A DNA stretch of 64,000 nt, from assembly GCA_964464965.1 (NCBI GenBank), contig CAYXHM010000004.1, positions 310,001-374,000 on the forward strand. The letters run 5' to 3'. The stretch's first letter is position 1. Each line of letters begins with the position of its first letter. Positions 25,733 to 35,616 of this stretch are shown piece by piece. Origin of the DNA: UBA5543 sp964464965 (lineage in GTDB: Bacteria; Bacteroidota; Bacteroidia; Chitinophagales; Chitinophagaceae). Below the pieces are notes generated by a model. That model was not told the DNA's origin, ran no database searches, and saw only the letters and a list, made by a program, of their open reading frames with translations. The position numbers were made by a program, and so were the translations under genes.

Positions 25733-28700
25733 ATGAATTTTAGTAGAATCAATAACATCGTTGGTTGGATTATCGGCCTTATTGCCACAACAGTTTATCT
25801 TATAACCATGGAGCCCACGGTCAGCTTCTGGGATTGTGGTGAGTTTATTTCATGTGCTCATAAAATAGAAGTAGGCCACTCTCCGGGTGCGCCGCTATTT
25901 ATGATGATACAAAGGCTCTTTGGATTATTGGCAGGTTCAAATGTGCATAAGGTAGCCATGATGATGAATGCCTGGTCGGCAATCGCCAGTGGTCTAACCA
26001 TTTTATTCCTTTTCTGGACTATCACACACTTTTCCCGCAGGCTGATGATTGGCAGGGATGGCGAACCACAGGGCAACCAATTGTTGCTGATAATGGGCGC
26101 AGGCGCTGTAGGTGCGTTGGCTTATACTTTTTCTGATACATTCTGGTTCTCTGCTGTTGAGGCAGAGGTGTATGCAACTTCATCTTTCTTTACTGCTCTT
26201 GTTTTCTGGGCTATTTTGAAATGGGAACATGTTGCAGACAAGCCCGGTGCTGATAAATGGTTGGTGTTTATTGCATATATGATGGGTTTATCCGTTGGTA
26301 TCCACTTACTGAATTTATTAGCTATACCAGCTATTGCCATGGTGTACTATTTCAGGAAATACGAGGTTAGCCGCTTTGGTACAATTATAGCTTTTTTAGT
26401 AGGTTGCGCAATCCTGGGCCTGGTACAGTTTGGAGTACTCCAGGGTCTGCCAATTATTGCGTCTAAAATGGATTACCTGTTTGTAAACAGCTTTGGCATG
26501 CCATTCGATACTGGCGCTTATGTATTTATTGCATTGCTTGTTGCTGCATTGGCATGGGCTGTGATTTTTGTAAAACGGAAAGGTTGGTACCTGGCACATA
26601 CAGGTATGCTATGCCTCATATTTATCATTATTGGTTTTACCAGCTACCTGGCGCCTATTATACGTTCCAGGGCAGATGTTCCAATAGACATGACCAATCC
26701 GGACAATGCAATAAGCCTGGTATCATATATACAGCGCGAGCAATTCGGCTCTCAGCCACTCTTATTCGGCCCTGACTTTGACAAAAGGCCGGTGGATTAT
26801 GATGTAACCGGCAAACGCTATACGCGCTCTACAAAAGATGGCAAAGATGTTTATGAAGAAGTGGGCAATAAAATAGAGCCAGTATTTGCCAGCCAGGACA
26901 AGCGCTTTTTCCCTCGTATATGGGATTATAACGATCCGGCGCATATGAGTTTCTATCGTTCATACCTGGGGCTTGAAGCAAATGAAGCCCCAACTGCTTC
27001 AGATAACTTCAAATACTTCTTCAATTACCAGCTTGACTGGATGTGGTGGAGGTATTTTATGTGGAACTATTCCGGCCGTCAGAATGATATTGAGGGACAG
27101 GGTGAACCACAAAATGGCAACTGGGTATCCGGCATAGGCCTGATAGACAAAACTTTAAGAGGGTTAGGCGATGTAGATGCCCGTAGTGCAGAAGGATATA
27201 ATGATGGTTATAAAAATAACCCTGCCCGTAACGAACTGTACATGCTGCCGTTTATATTGGGTGTATTAGGCCTTGTATTCCAGTTTAACAGGAACAAGCG
27301 CGATGGCTTTACAGTACTGGTTTTATTCTTCTTTACCGGTATAGCCACTGCCATATACCTGAATATGGCGCCATTGCAACCTCGTGAAAGAGATTACGCT
27401 TTTGCGGGCTCCACCTATGCTTTTGCAATATGGATAGGACTGGGCGTACTGATGTTGAATGAATGGTTCCAGAAATTTGCTAAGGGTAATCCGGGTAGTG
27501 TATTGGCTGTTGTATTATCGTTAGTAGCGGTACCAACCCTTATGGCGAGTGAAGAATGGGATGACCATGACCGCTCTAAAAAATACCTGGCGCGCGCTAC
27601 AGCAATGAACGTACTACAGTCTTGCGAAAAGAACGGTATCCTCTTCACTTTCGGTGATAATGATACCTATCCGCTGTGGTACATGCAGGAGGTAGAGGGC
27701 TTCAGAACGGACGTTCGTATCATCAACATGAGCTTGTTGGGAATTGACTGGTATATAGAACAGCTATACAACCGCATAAATGATGGTATGCCTGTACCTA
27801 TGGTATGGAAAAAAGAACATTTTGCCGGAGACCGCAGAAACTACCTGCGCTATGTAAAATCTCCCCAGATTCCTTCTGATAGGTTCTTTAACCTGGAGGA
27901 AATCTGTAACTTTATTATATCAGATAATCCTGATGCTAAAGTACAGATGTCTGACGGAAGCAGGGAAAATTTCATCCCAACTAAAAATTTCTTCCTGCCT
28001 GCAATGACCAAAGAGCAATTGGTAGCGAAGAATTTAGTAAGTGCCGCCGATACAGGAAGGATTTCTACTGATATACGTTTCGTATTCCCAAAAGAGATAC
28101 TCTATAAGGATGATATTGCAACACTGAATATAGTAGCCGCAATAGCTGCGCAGGGCTGGGAAAGGCCTATATACTTCAGCGGTGGCTTGCCGGGGGACAA
28201 TTACATTGGCATGGACGACTATATGAGGTTGGAAGGTGTTGTATATAGGCTGTTACCATATAAAATGGCTCCTTATACAACAGATAAAATGGGCGAGATT
28301 GGTAGTGTAAACCTTGAAAAAAGTTACGACCTGTTCATGAACAAATATACATGGGGCAATGCAGACCGCAACGATGTGTATTTTGATGAGAAAAACAGGC
28401 TGATGTTTGCTGCATACAAAATAAATTCGTCCAGGCTGGCTATGGAACTTGCTGCAACCGGCAAGGTGACGGAAGGTAAAGCCGTTTTGGACAAAGTGAA
28501 GAAAGGCATTTCTGAAAGCGCTTACCATTACGATGCTACAGCTTATTATATGGCTATCGGTTACTATAATATAGGCGATAAAGCAACCGGTAAAGAGATA
28601 GCTACAAAACTTGCAAAAAATGCAGCCGATAATATGGCCTACTACCAGACACTGAGTGAAAATGGCAAGGCAAATTTTATGAGCGATTTAAGAAGAAGTA

Positions 28701-28807
28701 TGCAGATTATCGGGTCTTTATCAATGACGGCTAAACAGGCTGGAGATGCGGAAACAGCAAAAATGCTGGAAGACCAGGTGCAGATGATGGATGCAAGAGC
28801 AAGATAA
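25733..28807 (+). CDS. DUF2723 family membrane protein
   Basis: A 1024-residue protein. The N-terminal half has about ten to twelve membrane segments; it opens with the DUF2723 signature Glu-Pro-Thr-Val-Ser-Phe-Trp-Asp-Cys-Gly-Glu-Phe and Gly-His-Ser-Pro-Gly-Ala-Pro. Residues from about 600 onward are soluble and include a Phe-Gly-Asp-Asn-Asp-Thr-Tyr-Pro segment and a C-terminal helical, TPR-like part. The family is related to GT-C protein O-mannosyltransferases and is thought to glycosylate secreted proteins in Bacteroidota. It stands alone with its own promoter and terminator. Confidence 0.93.
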   Translation: MNFSRINNIVGWIIGLIATTVYLITMEPTVSFWDCGEFISCAHKIEVGHSPGAPLFMMIQRLFGLLAGSNVHKVAMMMNAWSAIASGLTILFLFWTITHFSRRLMIGRDGEPQGNQLLLIMGAGAVGALAYTFSDTFWFSAVEAEVYATSSFFTALVFWAILKWEHVADKPGADKWLVFIAYMMGLSVGIHLLNLLAIPAIAMVYYFRKYEVSRFGTIIAFLVGCAILGLVQFGVLQGLPIIASKMDYLFVNSFGMPFDTGAYVFIALLVAALAWAVIFVKRKGWYLAHTGMLCLIFIIIGFTSYLAPIIRSRADVPIDMTNPDNAISLVSYIQREQFGSQPLLFGPDFDKRPVDYDVTGKRYTRSTKDGKDVYEEVGNKIEPVFASQDKRFFPRIWDYNDPAHMSFYRSYLGLEANEAPTASDNFKYFFNYQLDWMWWRYFMWNYSGRQNDIEGQGEPQNGNWVSGIGLIDKTLRGLGDVDARSAEGYNDGYKNNPARNELYMLPFILGVLGLVFQFNRNKRDGFTVLVLFFFTGIATAIYLNMAPLQPRERDYAFAGSTYAFAIWIGLGVLMLNEWFQKFAKGNPGSVLAVVLSLVAVPTLMASEEWDDHDRSKKYLARATAMNVLQSCEKNGILFTFGDNDTYPLWYMQEVEGFRTDVRIINMSLLGIDWYIEQLYNRINDGMPVPMVWKKEHFAGDRRNYLRYVKSPQIPSDRFFNLEEICNFIISDNPDAKVQMSDGSRENFIPTKNFFLPAMTKEQLVAKNLVSAADTGRISTDIRFVFPKEILYKDDIATLNIVAAIAAQGWERPIYFSGGLPGDNYIGMDDYMRLEGVVYRLLPYKMAPYTTDKMGEIGSVNLEKSYDLFMNKYTWGNADRNDVYFDEKNRLMFAAYKINSSRLAMELAATGKVTEGKAVLDKVKKGISESAYHYDATAYYMAIGYYNIGDKATGKEIATKLAKNAADNMAYYQTLSENGKANFMSDLRRSMQIIGSLSMTAKQAGDAETAKMLEDQVQMMDARAR

Positions 28808-28834
28808 TAGCAACCTGATTGTCATAATTAACAT

Positions 28835-28871
28835 AATGCCTTCCTTTTATAGGGAAGGCATTGTTATTTTT
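28835..28871 (+). terminator. Intrinsic terminator after the DUF2723 gene
   Basis: A ten-base-pair stem (28835-28844 with 28853-28862), eight-base loop and T-rich tail. The tail overlaps the TATTTTTG box of the next gene. Confidence 0.85.
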
Positions 28872-28872
28872 G
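28865..28872 (+). promoter_or_regulatory. Possible -7 element overlapping a terminator tail
   Basis: TATTTTTG matches TAnnTTTG but is also the T tract of the terminator, and it ends only 4 bases before ATG 28877. If it is used, the mRNA of the next gene would be leaderless. Confidence 0.4.
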
Positions 28873-28876
28873 CCCC

Positions 28877-29569
28877 ATGAAGACATTTCTTTCCTTTCGC
28901 TTATGCGCACTATTCTTGCTTATAATACTTTGTCATACAGATGCCGAGGCACAACTTCTAATGCGCAGGCATGCACGTAAAAATGAACCTGCCCCGGGGG
29001 CAATTTTAGTTCAACTTCCCACATACCAGCGTAGAATTGCTTACCTGCATCGCCCAAAAGACAGCGCTAAACTGGAACAGGTAAAAAGGGATGCAGACAG
29101 TATGCAGGCGAAAATGGTGCTTGACTTCAGTGATAATATAGACTACTGTCCTGTTTATTTTTTTCACGATTCTGATATTGAAAAGGTAAAAAGTAAACAG
29201 CTTGACGGTGTTTTGCTGGATAGCACCCTGCGCCCTGTACAGCCAAGTTCTGTAAATGCCATTGGCAAAAACTATTTTATAGTATTGTTTGGCCTAGTGT
29301 ATGAAGAAATAACCGACGAAAGTGAAGGGTCATTATCAGCAGGACAGAGTGTGGCCAGCAGTAAACAACGCCTGCAGGTTTATGACAGGGATTATCAAAA
29401 AGTAAAGAAGCCATTGCCATCGGGAACTAACAATGTATGGGCCAAACCTAAACAGGACATATCAGTATATCAATATGAATCGCCTTTGTTTAATATATAT
29501 TACCACCCATATGCTGCCCGGTTTAATGCTAAACTGCACGTATTTTATGGCAGCAGTAGCAAGAAGTAA
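28877..29569 (+). CDS. Secreted protein of unknown function
   Basis: A 230-residue protein with a clear signal peptide (hydrophobic to about residue 20, cut after Ala-Glu-Ala-Gln). The mature part mixes charged and beta-rich segments: Asn-Ile-Asp-Tyr-Cys-Pro-Val-Tyr-Phe-Phe, Ile-Gly-Lys-Asn-Tyr-Phe-Ile-Val-Leu-Phe-Gly, and a Tyr-rich C terminus. No known domain is recognised. The start is fixed by the signal peptide and lies 5 bases after the terminator tail. It converges on the M16 peptidase gene. Confidence 0.72.
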   Translation: MKTFLSFRLCALFLLIILCHTDAEAQLLMRRHARKNEPAPGAILVQLPTYQRRIAYLHRPKDSAKLEQVKRDADSMQAKMVLDFSDNIDYCPVYFFHDSDIEKVKSKQLDGVLLDSTLRPVQPSSVNAIGKNYFIVLFGLVYEEITDESEGSLSAGQSVASSKQRLQVYDRDYQKVKKPLPSGTNNVWAKPKQDISVYQYESPLFNIYYHPYAARFNAKLHVFYGSSSKK

Positions 29570-29592
29570 TAGTTGCAAAAAATTGAATAGCT

Positions 29593-29624
29593 ATAAAGCC
29601 CCCGCATATTTGCAGGGGCTTTAT
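29593..29624 (+). terminator. Bidirectional terminator hairpin between convergent genes
   Basis: An inverted repeat, ATAAAGCCCC against GGGGCTTTAT, with three further inner pairs after one mismatch, centred on a TATT loop. A- and T-rich flanks on each side suit termination from both strands, between the secreted protein gene and the M16 gene. Confidence 0.8.
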
Positions 29625-29644
29625 ACATTTACCATAATTCAGTC

Positions 29645-32476
29645 TTATTTCTGTTCTGCTTCAGGATACAGTATAGCAATAAAGTTGCTTGCTCCAAATA
29701 CAACTTTGGCTACTTCCTGTATGTCCTTCACCGTCAGTTTATTGATCCAGTCTTCATACTTCAGCTTGTTGTCCTTGCTTTTACCCCAGAACAGTACATC
29801 CTGCATACTGCTTGCCCACCAGGCATTTTTTTCTATGCTTTCCCTGTGTTTTTCTTTCCACTGGCTTTTTACCTTCTCCAGGTCTTCAACTTTAGGGCCG
29901 TTGTTTTTTATATCATTAACTACTTCGTCAGCCGCTGCCAGCAGTTTATCTACATTTTCAGGGCCGCAGGGCAGTTGCAGGGATATTGAATAATTCTCGT
30001 AAGGCTCTTTATCTACGCTGGCATTATAGCCGCCACCATATATACCCCCCAGCTTCTCGCGCAGCTCTTCTATTACTCTTATATTCAATATCTCAGCAAG
30101 TGCAGATGCCTTTAACGCGAAGTCTTCAGAATACTTACCGTCACCATGGGCAATAGCAATTATCATACTTTTGGGCTCTGAACCTTTATAATATTTAAAG
30201 GTTTTAGTGCCGGCTACGGGGCGTACACCGTTATCTTTAAACGCCGGCTCTTTTCCTGACTTTGGGATACTGCCAAGGTAGGTTTCCATAAGTGGCACCA
30301 GTGTTTTAGGGTCAACATTACCTACAATGTAAAACTGGTAGCCGTCGGCGCTACTGAATTCATTTTTGTAGATATCCATGATCTTACCGAGGTTTAGCGC
30401 ATCAAAATGTGCCTGTTTGGGCAATGGAGATGGTGCCAACGGATTATTGGCGTACAAGGCATTATACAATGTGTCAATAAACGCATAAGTCGGGTCTGCT
30501 GACAGGAATTGCAGTTGCATGATGTTCTTTTTCTTATATGCCTCAAACAATTCTTTATCACTACGTGGATCGGTTATCTTCAGGTACATAAGCTGGAACA
30601 TAGATTCCAGGTCTTTTATATTGCTGTTTCCCGAAATAGAATTTGTCAGTTCGCCAATACCAACATTAGCGCCTACCGTTTTACCGGCCAGCACTTTTTC
30701 CAGGTCGGTCGGGCTGAACTTGCCATAACCCATAGCAGCTACCACTTGTGTAGCATATTTTACATTGTACAGGTCGCCTACACCATAATTATTCGTCCCG
30801 CCTTTTTTCACACCACGTAGTATGATCTCGTCACTTTTAAACGTTGTAGGCTTTACCGTTACTTTTATACCATTGCTTAAAGTGTATGTAGTGGCATCTA
30901 GCCCCTCTACCTTTGATATATTTTCTACTTTGCCTGGCGTTGGTTTCTTTTCTAGCAGGTTGGCAGCTACTTTGCTTTCCTCTGTTTGCTTCACATCCTG
31001 CGCAAAACCCTTTTTAGTCATAGCCAGCAGACCTGCTTCATCCGGCAGTTTTGTTTCACCATTTTCAGGACCAGTTATCAATACAAAATAGTTCATATTG
31101 CTCATCAGTTCCTTTACTTCTGCATGTAGTTCTTCTTTCGTAATTCCGGGCAGGAATTTTTTATAATACTCGTATTCTTTTTCAATGCCCGGTATTGGTT
31201 CATTTTCCAGGAAGTTGCGCACATACTCACCAATCAGCCTGCTGCTTTCAGTTGTATTACGTTCGTTATAGGCTTTTTCAATAAAACTCATCATCCCTTT
31301 CCTTGACAGTTCCAGTTCGCTTTCATTAAAGCCGAATTCTTTTGCCTTTTTCATTTCGGCCGTCAATGCCATCAATGCTTTTTCGGGGCCATCTTCACCA
31401 AACATGGTAAAACCGATCAGGTTTTCATAATCGCGTGCCCAGCCACCTACATAAGCATATGCATATGGGAATGGAGGGTTGCTGCTTCGTGCCAAGTCGT
31501 TCAACCTACGGTTAATAACATCGCTCACCATGCCGCGTATCATCATTTTCCTGTAATCATTTACTGTCACCTCTTCATCTTTCTTTACAGAGGGGAAAAT
31601 GATCTGCAAGCTGTAATTGGTAGCTTCTTTATCCGTCAGTATCATAGCCTTTGCCACCTTACGCGCTTCAACCGGTGCATCAAAACGTAACCTGGGGTTC
31701 TTAGGATTTTTCATTGGCTTGAAATGCTTCTCCAGGTATTTCATAGCCGTAGCCTTGTCTATGTCACCTACAACGGCAACAGCCATCAGGTCGGGCCTGT
31801 ACCAGTCGTTGTAATAACGACGGATTGTTTCGTATTTAAACGTTTTCAAAATATCATCTTTACCAATAGGCAAACGTTCTGCGTACAAGCTGCCCGACAT
31901 CATCTCTGGCAGGTATTTTTGCAGCATGCGCATCTCAGCGCCTTTACCCAGGCGGCTTTCTTCCAGCACTACCCCACGCTCATCGTCTATGTCTTTATCA
32001 GTCAGCAAGGCATTGTGCGCCCAGTCTTCCAGTATCTGGAAACCTTTGTCCAGGTTACCTTCCTTGTCTGTTGGTATAGGTAATATATATACTGTTTCAT
32101 CAAAGCTGGTATAGGCATTCAAGTCTGCGCCAAACTCTACACCAATAGACTGCAGGTAGCTGACCAATTCATTTTTAGGGAAGTTTTTAGACCCGTTAAA
32201 GTTCATATGCTCCATAAAGTGCGCCAGCCCTTGCTGGTCTGCATCTTCAAGGATAGAGCCAGCGTTGATCACAAGACGCAATTCCACCTTCTTTTCGGGC
32301 TTTTTATTGGTCCGGATGTAATATGTAAGACCATTGTCAAACTTGCCAATGGTAACGTTCGGGTCAATTGGCAAAGCATCGGTGAGACCCTGTGCCTGTG
32401 ACATGGTACCAAGAGAGACCAGCAGCACCAGTAATGCCAGTATCTTACTGTAAGAGTTCTTTTGCGTGTATCGCAT
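29645..32476 (-). CDS. M16 family zinc metallopeptidase (insulinase-like)
   Basis: A protein of about 943 residues with a signal peptide (ending Met-Ser-Gln-Ala-Gln) and the two M16 half-barrels. The zinc motif His-Phe-Met-Glu-His at about 86-90 is the inverted HxxEH of the family, and Glu-Glu-Ser-Arg some 75 residues later supplies the third ligand. The second half (from about 520) is the inactive M16_C-type half. It should degrade peptides in the periplasm. ATG 32476 is chosen; an upstream in-frame ATG at 32518 would add 14 residues before the signal peptide. Confidence 0.93.
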   Translation of the reverse strand: MRYTQKNSYSKILALLVLLVSLGTMSQAQGLTDALPIDPNVTIGKFDNGLTYYIRTNKKPEKKVELRLVINAGSILEDADQQGLAHFMEHMNFNGSKNFPKNELVSYLQSIGVEFGADLNAYTSFDETVYILPIPTDKEGNLDKGFQILEDWAHNALLTDKDIDDERGVVLEESRLGKGAEMRMLQKYLPEMMSGSLYAERLPIGKDDILKTFKYETIRRYYNDWYRPDLMAVAVVGDIDKATAMKYLEKHFKPMKNPKNPRLRFDAPVEARKVAKAMILTDKEATNYSLQIIFPSVKKDEEVTVNDYRKMMIRGMVSDVINRRLNDLARSSNPPFPYAYAYVGGWARDYENLIGFTMFGEDGPEKALMALTAEMKKAKEFGFNESELELSRKGMMSFIEKAYNERNTTESSRLIGEYVRNFLENEPIPGIEKEYEYYKKFLPGITKEELHAEVKELMSNMNYFVLITGPENGETKLPDEAGLLAMTKKGFAQDVKQTEESKVAANLLEKKPTPGKVENISKVEGLDATTYTLSNGIKVTVKPTTFKSDEIILRGVKKGGTNNYGVGDLYNVKYATQVVAAMGYGKFSPTDLEKVLAGKTVGANVGIGELTNSISGNSNIKDLESMFQLMYLKITDPRSDKELFEAYKKKNIMQLQFLSADPTYAFIDTLYNALYANNPLAPSPLPKQAHFDALNLGKIMDIYKNEFSSADGYQFYIVGNVDPKTLVPLMETYLGSIPKSGKEPAFKDNGVRPVAGTKTFKYYKGSEPKSMIIAIAHGDGKYSEDFALKASALAEILNIRVIEELREKLGGIYGGGYNASVDKEPYENYSISLQLPCGPENVDKLLAAADEVVNDIKNNGPKVEDLEKVKSQWKEKHRESIEKNAWWASSMQDVLFWGKSKDNKLKYEDWINKLTVKDIQEVAKVVFGASNFIAILYPEAEQK

Positions 32477-32685
32477 ATGTAAGGAGTTTTTATGATTGCC
32501 AAAGTATAAAAAATACAAGCTATTTGCGAATACCTGTCCTATTAAATAATCTTAAAATATTGTGAAATTAGACATGCCATAAGTTGAAAATATAAAGGCC
32601 GGTATAAAAACATAATATCTAAAAACCGCGGTCATAAGCCTATTATTAGTTTATCTTAGCGCCGTAAATCTTACAGCATAAAATC

Positions 32686-34065
32686 ATGGCACTAATAAAA
32701 TCTATTTCAGGCATCAGGGGTACCATAGGTGGAGCGCAAGGTACCGGCCTTACTCCAATTGATGTAGTAAAATTCACAACAGCCTATGCTGCATGGGTTA
32801 ATCAAAATGGTGGAGGTAATACAATAGTTATTGGCCGCGATGGCCGTATATCAGGCGGCATGGTACGCGACCTGGTTGCAGCCACACTGCGGGGCTGTGG
32901 ATTTAATGTAATAGACTTGGGGCCAAGCACTACCCCTACAGTGGAGATGGCTGTAACTATGGAGCAAGCCGCAGGTGGAATCATCCTGACAGCAAGCCAT
33001 AACCCAAAAGAATGGAATGCACTGAAACTACTGAATAACAAGGGCGAGTTTCTGAACGCAGAAGATGGTCAGTGGATACTGGACTATGCTGATAAAGGTG
33101 AGCACAAATATGCGGAGATAAATAAACTGGGTACGCTTACAGAAGATGACAGCTATATACAAAAGCATATTGACGAGATATTGAAGCACCCGTTGGTAGA
33201 TGTAGCTGCAATAAAAGCTAAGAACTTTAAAATAGTGGTAGATGCAGTAAACTCTACAGGGGCTATATCGGTTCCTCCATTGCTGAAAGCCCTGGGTGTT
33301 GAAAACGTAATTACCATCAACGAAGAGGTAACAGGGCATTTTGCACACAACCCCGAACCATTGCCCGAAAACCTGACCGAGCTTTGTTCTGTTGTTGCTA
33401 AACAGAATGCAGATTTAGGTATAGCTGTTGACCCTGATGTGGACCGCCTGTGTTTTGTATGTGAAGACGGCAGCCTGTTTGGCGAAGAGTACACACTGGT
33501 AGCTGTGGCAGATTATATATTGAGTAATAAAAAAGGCAATACAGTATCTAACATGTCCAGCACAAGGGCATTGAGAGATGTAACTGAAAAGCATGGCGGT
33601 GAATACACACCAAGTGCAGTAGGAGAAGTGAATGTGGTGAAGAAAATGAAAGCTGTAAATGCTGTAATAGGCGGAGAAGGCAATGGTGGGATCATCGTGC
33701 CGGAAATGCACTATGGCCGCGACGCATTGATAGGTATTGCACTGTTCCTTACACACCTGGCTAAATATGGCAAAAGCATCAAATCATTACGTGGCACATA
33801 TCCAAGCTACTTTATATCTAAAAACAAGATAGAACTGCGTGACGATATAGACCTGGAAAGCATTTTTGCCAAAATACAGGACAAGTACAAAAATCATCCC
33901 ATCAATACGGAAGATGGTCTGAAAATAGAGTTTGATAAGGACTGGGTACACCTGCGTCCGTCAAACACCGAACCTATTATACGCATCTATGCAGAAAGTG
34001 GCTCTGAAACCACTTCTGAAAACATAGCAAAGCGTATTATGGAAGACATCAGGGAAATGATGTAA
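32686..34065 (+). CDS. glmM: Phosphoglucosamine mutase / phosphohexomutase
   Basis: A 459-residue alpha-D-phosphohexomutase. The phosphoserine loop is Thr-Ala-Ser104-His-Asn-Pro, the metal site Asp249-Pro-Asp251-Val-Asp253-Arg, the sugar-binding loop Gly-Glu-Gly-Asn-Gly-Gly, and the phosphate-binding loop Arg-Pro-Ser-Asn-Thr-Glu-Pro. The length and the Gly-Glu-Gly-Asn-Gly form fit Bacteroidota GlmM-type enzymes that make glucosamine-1-phosphate for cell-wall synthesis, but phosphomannomutase activity is possible. It is the first gene of a probable five-gene plus-strand run ending at 38550. Confidence 0.9.
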   Translation: MALIKSISGIRGTIGGAQGTGLTPIDVVKFTTAYAAWVNQNGGGNTIVIGRDGRISGGMVRDLVAATLRGCGFNVIDLGPSTTPTVEMAVTMEQAAGGIILTASHNPKEWNALKLLNNKGEFLNAEDGQWILDYADKGEHKYAEINKLGTLTEDDSYIQKHIDEILKHPLVDVAAIKAKNFKIVVDAVNSTGAISVPPLLKALGVENVITINEEVTGHFAHNPEPLPENLTELCSVVAKQNADLGIAVDPDVDRLCFVCEDGSLFGEEYTLVAVADYILSNKKGNTVSNMSSTRALRDVTEKHGGEYTPSAVGEVNVVKKMKAVNAVIGGEGNGGIIVPEMHYGRDALIGIALFLTHLAKYGKSIKSLRGTYPSYFISKNKIELRDDIDLESIFAKIQDKYKNHPINTEDGLKIEFDKDWVHLRPSNTEPIIRIYAESGSETTSENIAKRIMEDIREMM

Positions 34066-34090
34066 TCTTGTTTAAACAATTCTATTTTAT

Positions 34091-35611
34091 TTGACCGCAA
34101 ACAATACATACGATGTAGTGGTGGTAGGCAGCGGGCTGGGCGGATTATTATCTGCCGTGATGCTGGCTAAAGAGGGCATGAAAGTATGCGTGATAGAAAA
34201 AGACAAACAGGTGGGCGGCTGCCTGCAGACTTTTTCGGTTGACAAAAAAGTGTTTGACAGTTGTGTGCATTATATAGGTGGCTTGGGAGAAGGCCATACG
34301 CTCAACCGCATCTTCAGCTATGCAGGTATAATGGATAAGCTGCAATTGAAAGAGTACGATACCAATGCTTTTGATAAAATAGTATTTGGCAATGAAGACA
34401 TTGAATACCCGCTGGCCCAGGGCTTTGCCAACTTCACTGAACAATTACTACCCTACTTTCCTGAAGAAGAAAAAAACATAAAGAAGTATCTGCACCAGGT
34501 AGAGAATGTTGGTGACCATTTTCCACTCTACAGGTTGCGGATGGGCGATGCCAATGAGAAAGCCGCAGTATCCGGTTGGGAACTTACAGATACACTACGA
34601 CAAATAACCAATAACACTCGTCTGCAAAACGTACTGGCAGGCAACAACATGCTCTACGCTGGTGTAGCGGGCCGTACACCTTTTTACCTGCATGCACTGG
34701 CAACAGAAAGTTATATACACAGCAGTCATAAAGTATTGCCCGGCAGTTCACAAATATCAAAGTTCCTGTGGCAGGAGTTAAAGGCACATGGTGGCGACGT
34801 ATTGCGTAACACAGAAGTATTAAAGCTGGCAGAAGAAAATGGACTATTGACATATGCAGTCATCAATACAGGTGAACGTATATATGGCAAACAGTTCATA
34901 GCTAACATACATCCTCAATTATTGCTGCATCTTATACATAGCGATAAGTTGCGCCCTGCTTACCGCAACAGAATACAGGGATTGGAGCAAACCATATCGT
35001 CTTTTATGCTGAACGCAGTGGTGAAACCCGGCACAGTACCAATGAGGCACCACAACCTGTATTGGAACGCTGCCAATAATGTATGGGATGCCGTTGATTA
35101 TAAACCAGCTGAATGGCCCGCCAATTATACCCTGTTTTATACACAGGATAAAAACAATCCTCATTACGCTGAAAGTATATCTATACTCAGCTATATGCAT
35201 TATAGCGAAGTGCAGGAATGGACCGCTACACACAACCGCACGGGGCATGAACAGGCCCGTGGCGAAAACTATGAAACCTTCAAGGCCACAAAAACTGAAG
35301 CCCTGCTGCAAAAAGTGTATGAACATGTGCCGGAACTTAAAGGCAATATTACCGCGCAAAAAGCAGCAACCCCACTCACATGGCGAGACTATACAGGTAC
35401 ACCTGCAGGCTCGCTGTACGGCATACTGAAAGACGTAAACAAACCCAACGAAACAACCATAGCCACCCGCACCAAAATACCCAACCTCTTACTTACCGGA
35501 CAGAATGTAAACCTGCATGGTGTCCTTGGTGTCAGCATCACCGCGGTAGCCACCTGTGCAGAACTGCTGGGCATGGAGCATATACTGGGCCGGATTGTAA
35601 ACAAACCCTAA
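34091..35611 (+). CDS. FAD-dependent oxidoreductase, phytoene desaturase/retinol saturase-like
   Basis: A 506-residue flavoprotein. The N-terminal dinucleotide fold shows Val-Val-Val-Gly-Ser-Gly-Leu-Gly-Gly at about 10-18 and Glu-Lys at the strand end, then Val-Gly-Gly-Cys and Val-His-Tyr-Ile-Gly-Gly, the pattern of the CrtI/all-trans-retinol 13,14-reductase superfamily; a C-terminal Asn-Leu-Leu-Leu-Thr-Gly-Gln-Asn segment closes the FAD site. The substrate is unknown; no carotenoid gene is nearby. The start is TTG 34091, since no ATG or GTG fits between the upstream stop and the conserved fold. It lies 25 bases after the mutase gene. Confidence 0.88.
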   Translation: MTANNTYDVVVVGSGLGGLLSAVMLAKEGMKVCVIEKDKQVGGCLQTFSVDKKVFDSCVHYIGGLGEGHTLNRIFSYAGIMDKLQLKEYDTNAFDKIVFGNEDIEYPLAQGFANFTEQLLPYFPEEEKNIKKYLHQVENVGDHFPLYRLRMGDANEKAAVSGWELTDTLRQITNNTRLQNVLAGNNMLYAGVAGRTPFYLHALATESYIHSSHKVLPGSSQISKFLWQELKAHGGDVLRNTEVLKLAEENGLLTYAVINTGERIYGKQFIANIHPQLLLHLIHSDKLRPAYRNRIQGLEQTISSFMLNAVVKPGTVPMRHHNLYWNAANNVWDAVDYKPAEWPANYTLFYTQDKNNPHYAESISILSYMHYSEVQEWTATHNRTGHEQARGENYETFKATKTEALLQKVYEHVPELKGNITAQKAATPLTWRDYTGTPAGSLYGILKDVNKPNETTIATRTKIPNLLLTGQNVNLHGVLGVSITAVATCAELLGMEHILGRIVNKP

Positions 35612-35616
35612 AAATC

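Noticed and set aside
35380..35616. N-terminal extension of the secreted protein at 35617
   Set aside because: Overlaps the end of the FAD oxidoreductase in another frame and would hide the signal peptide.
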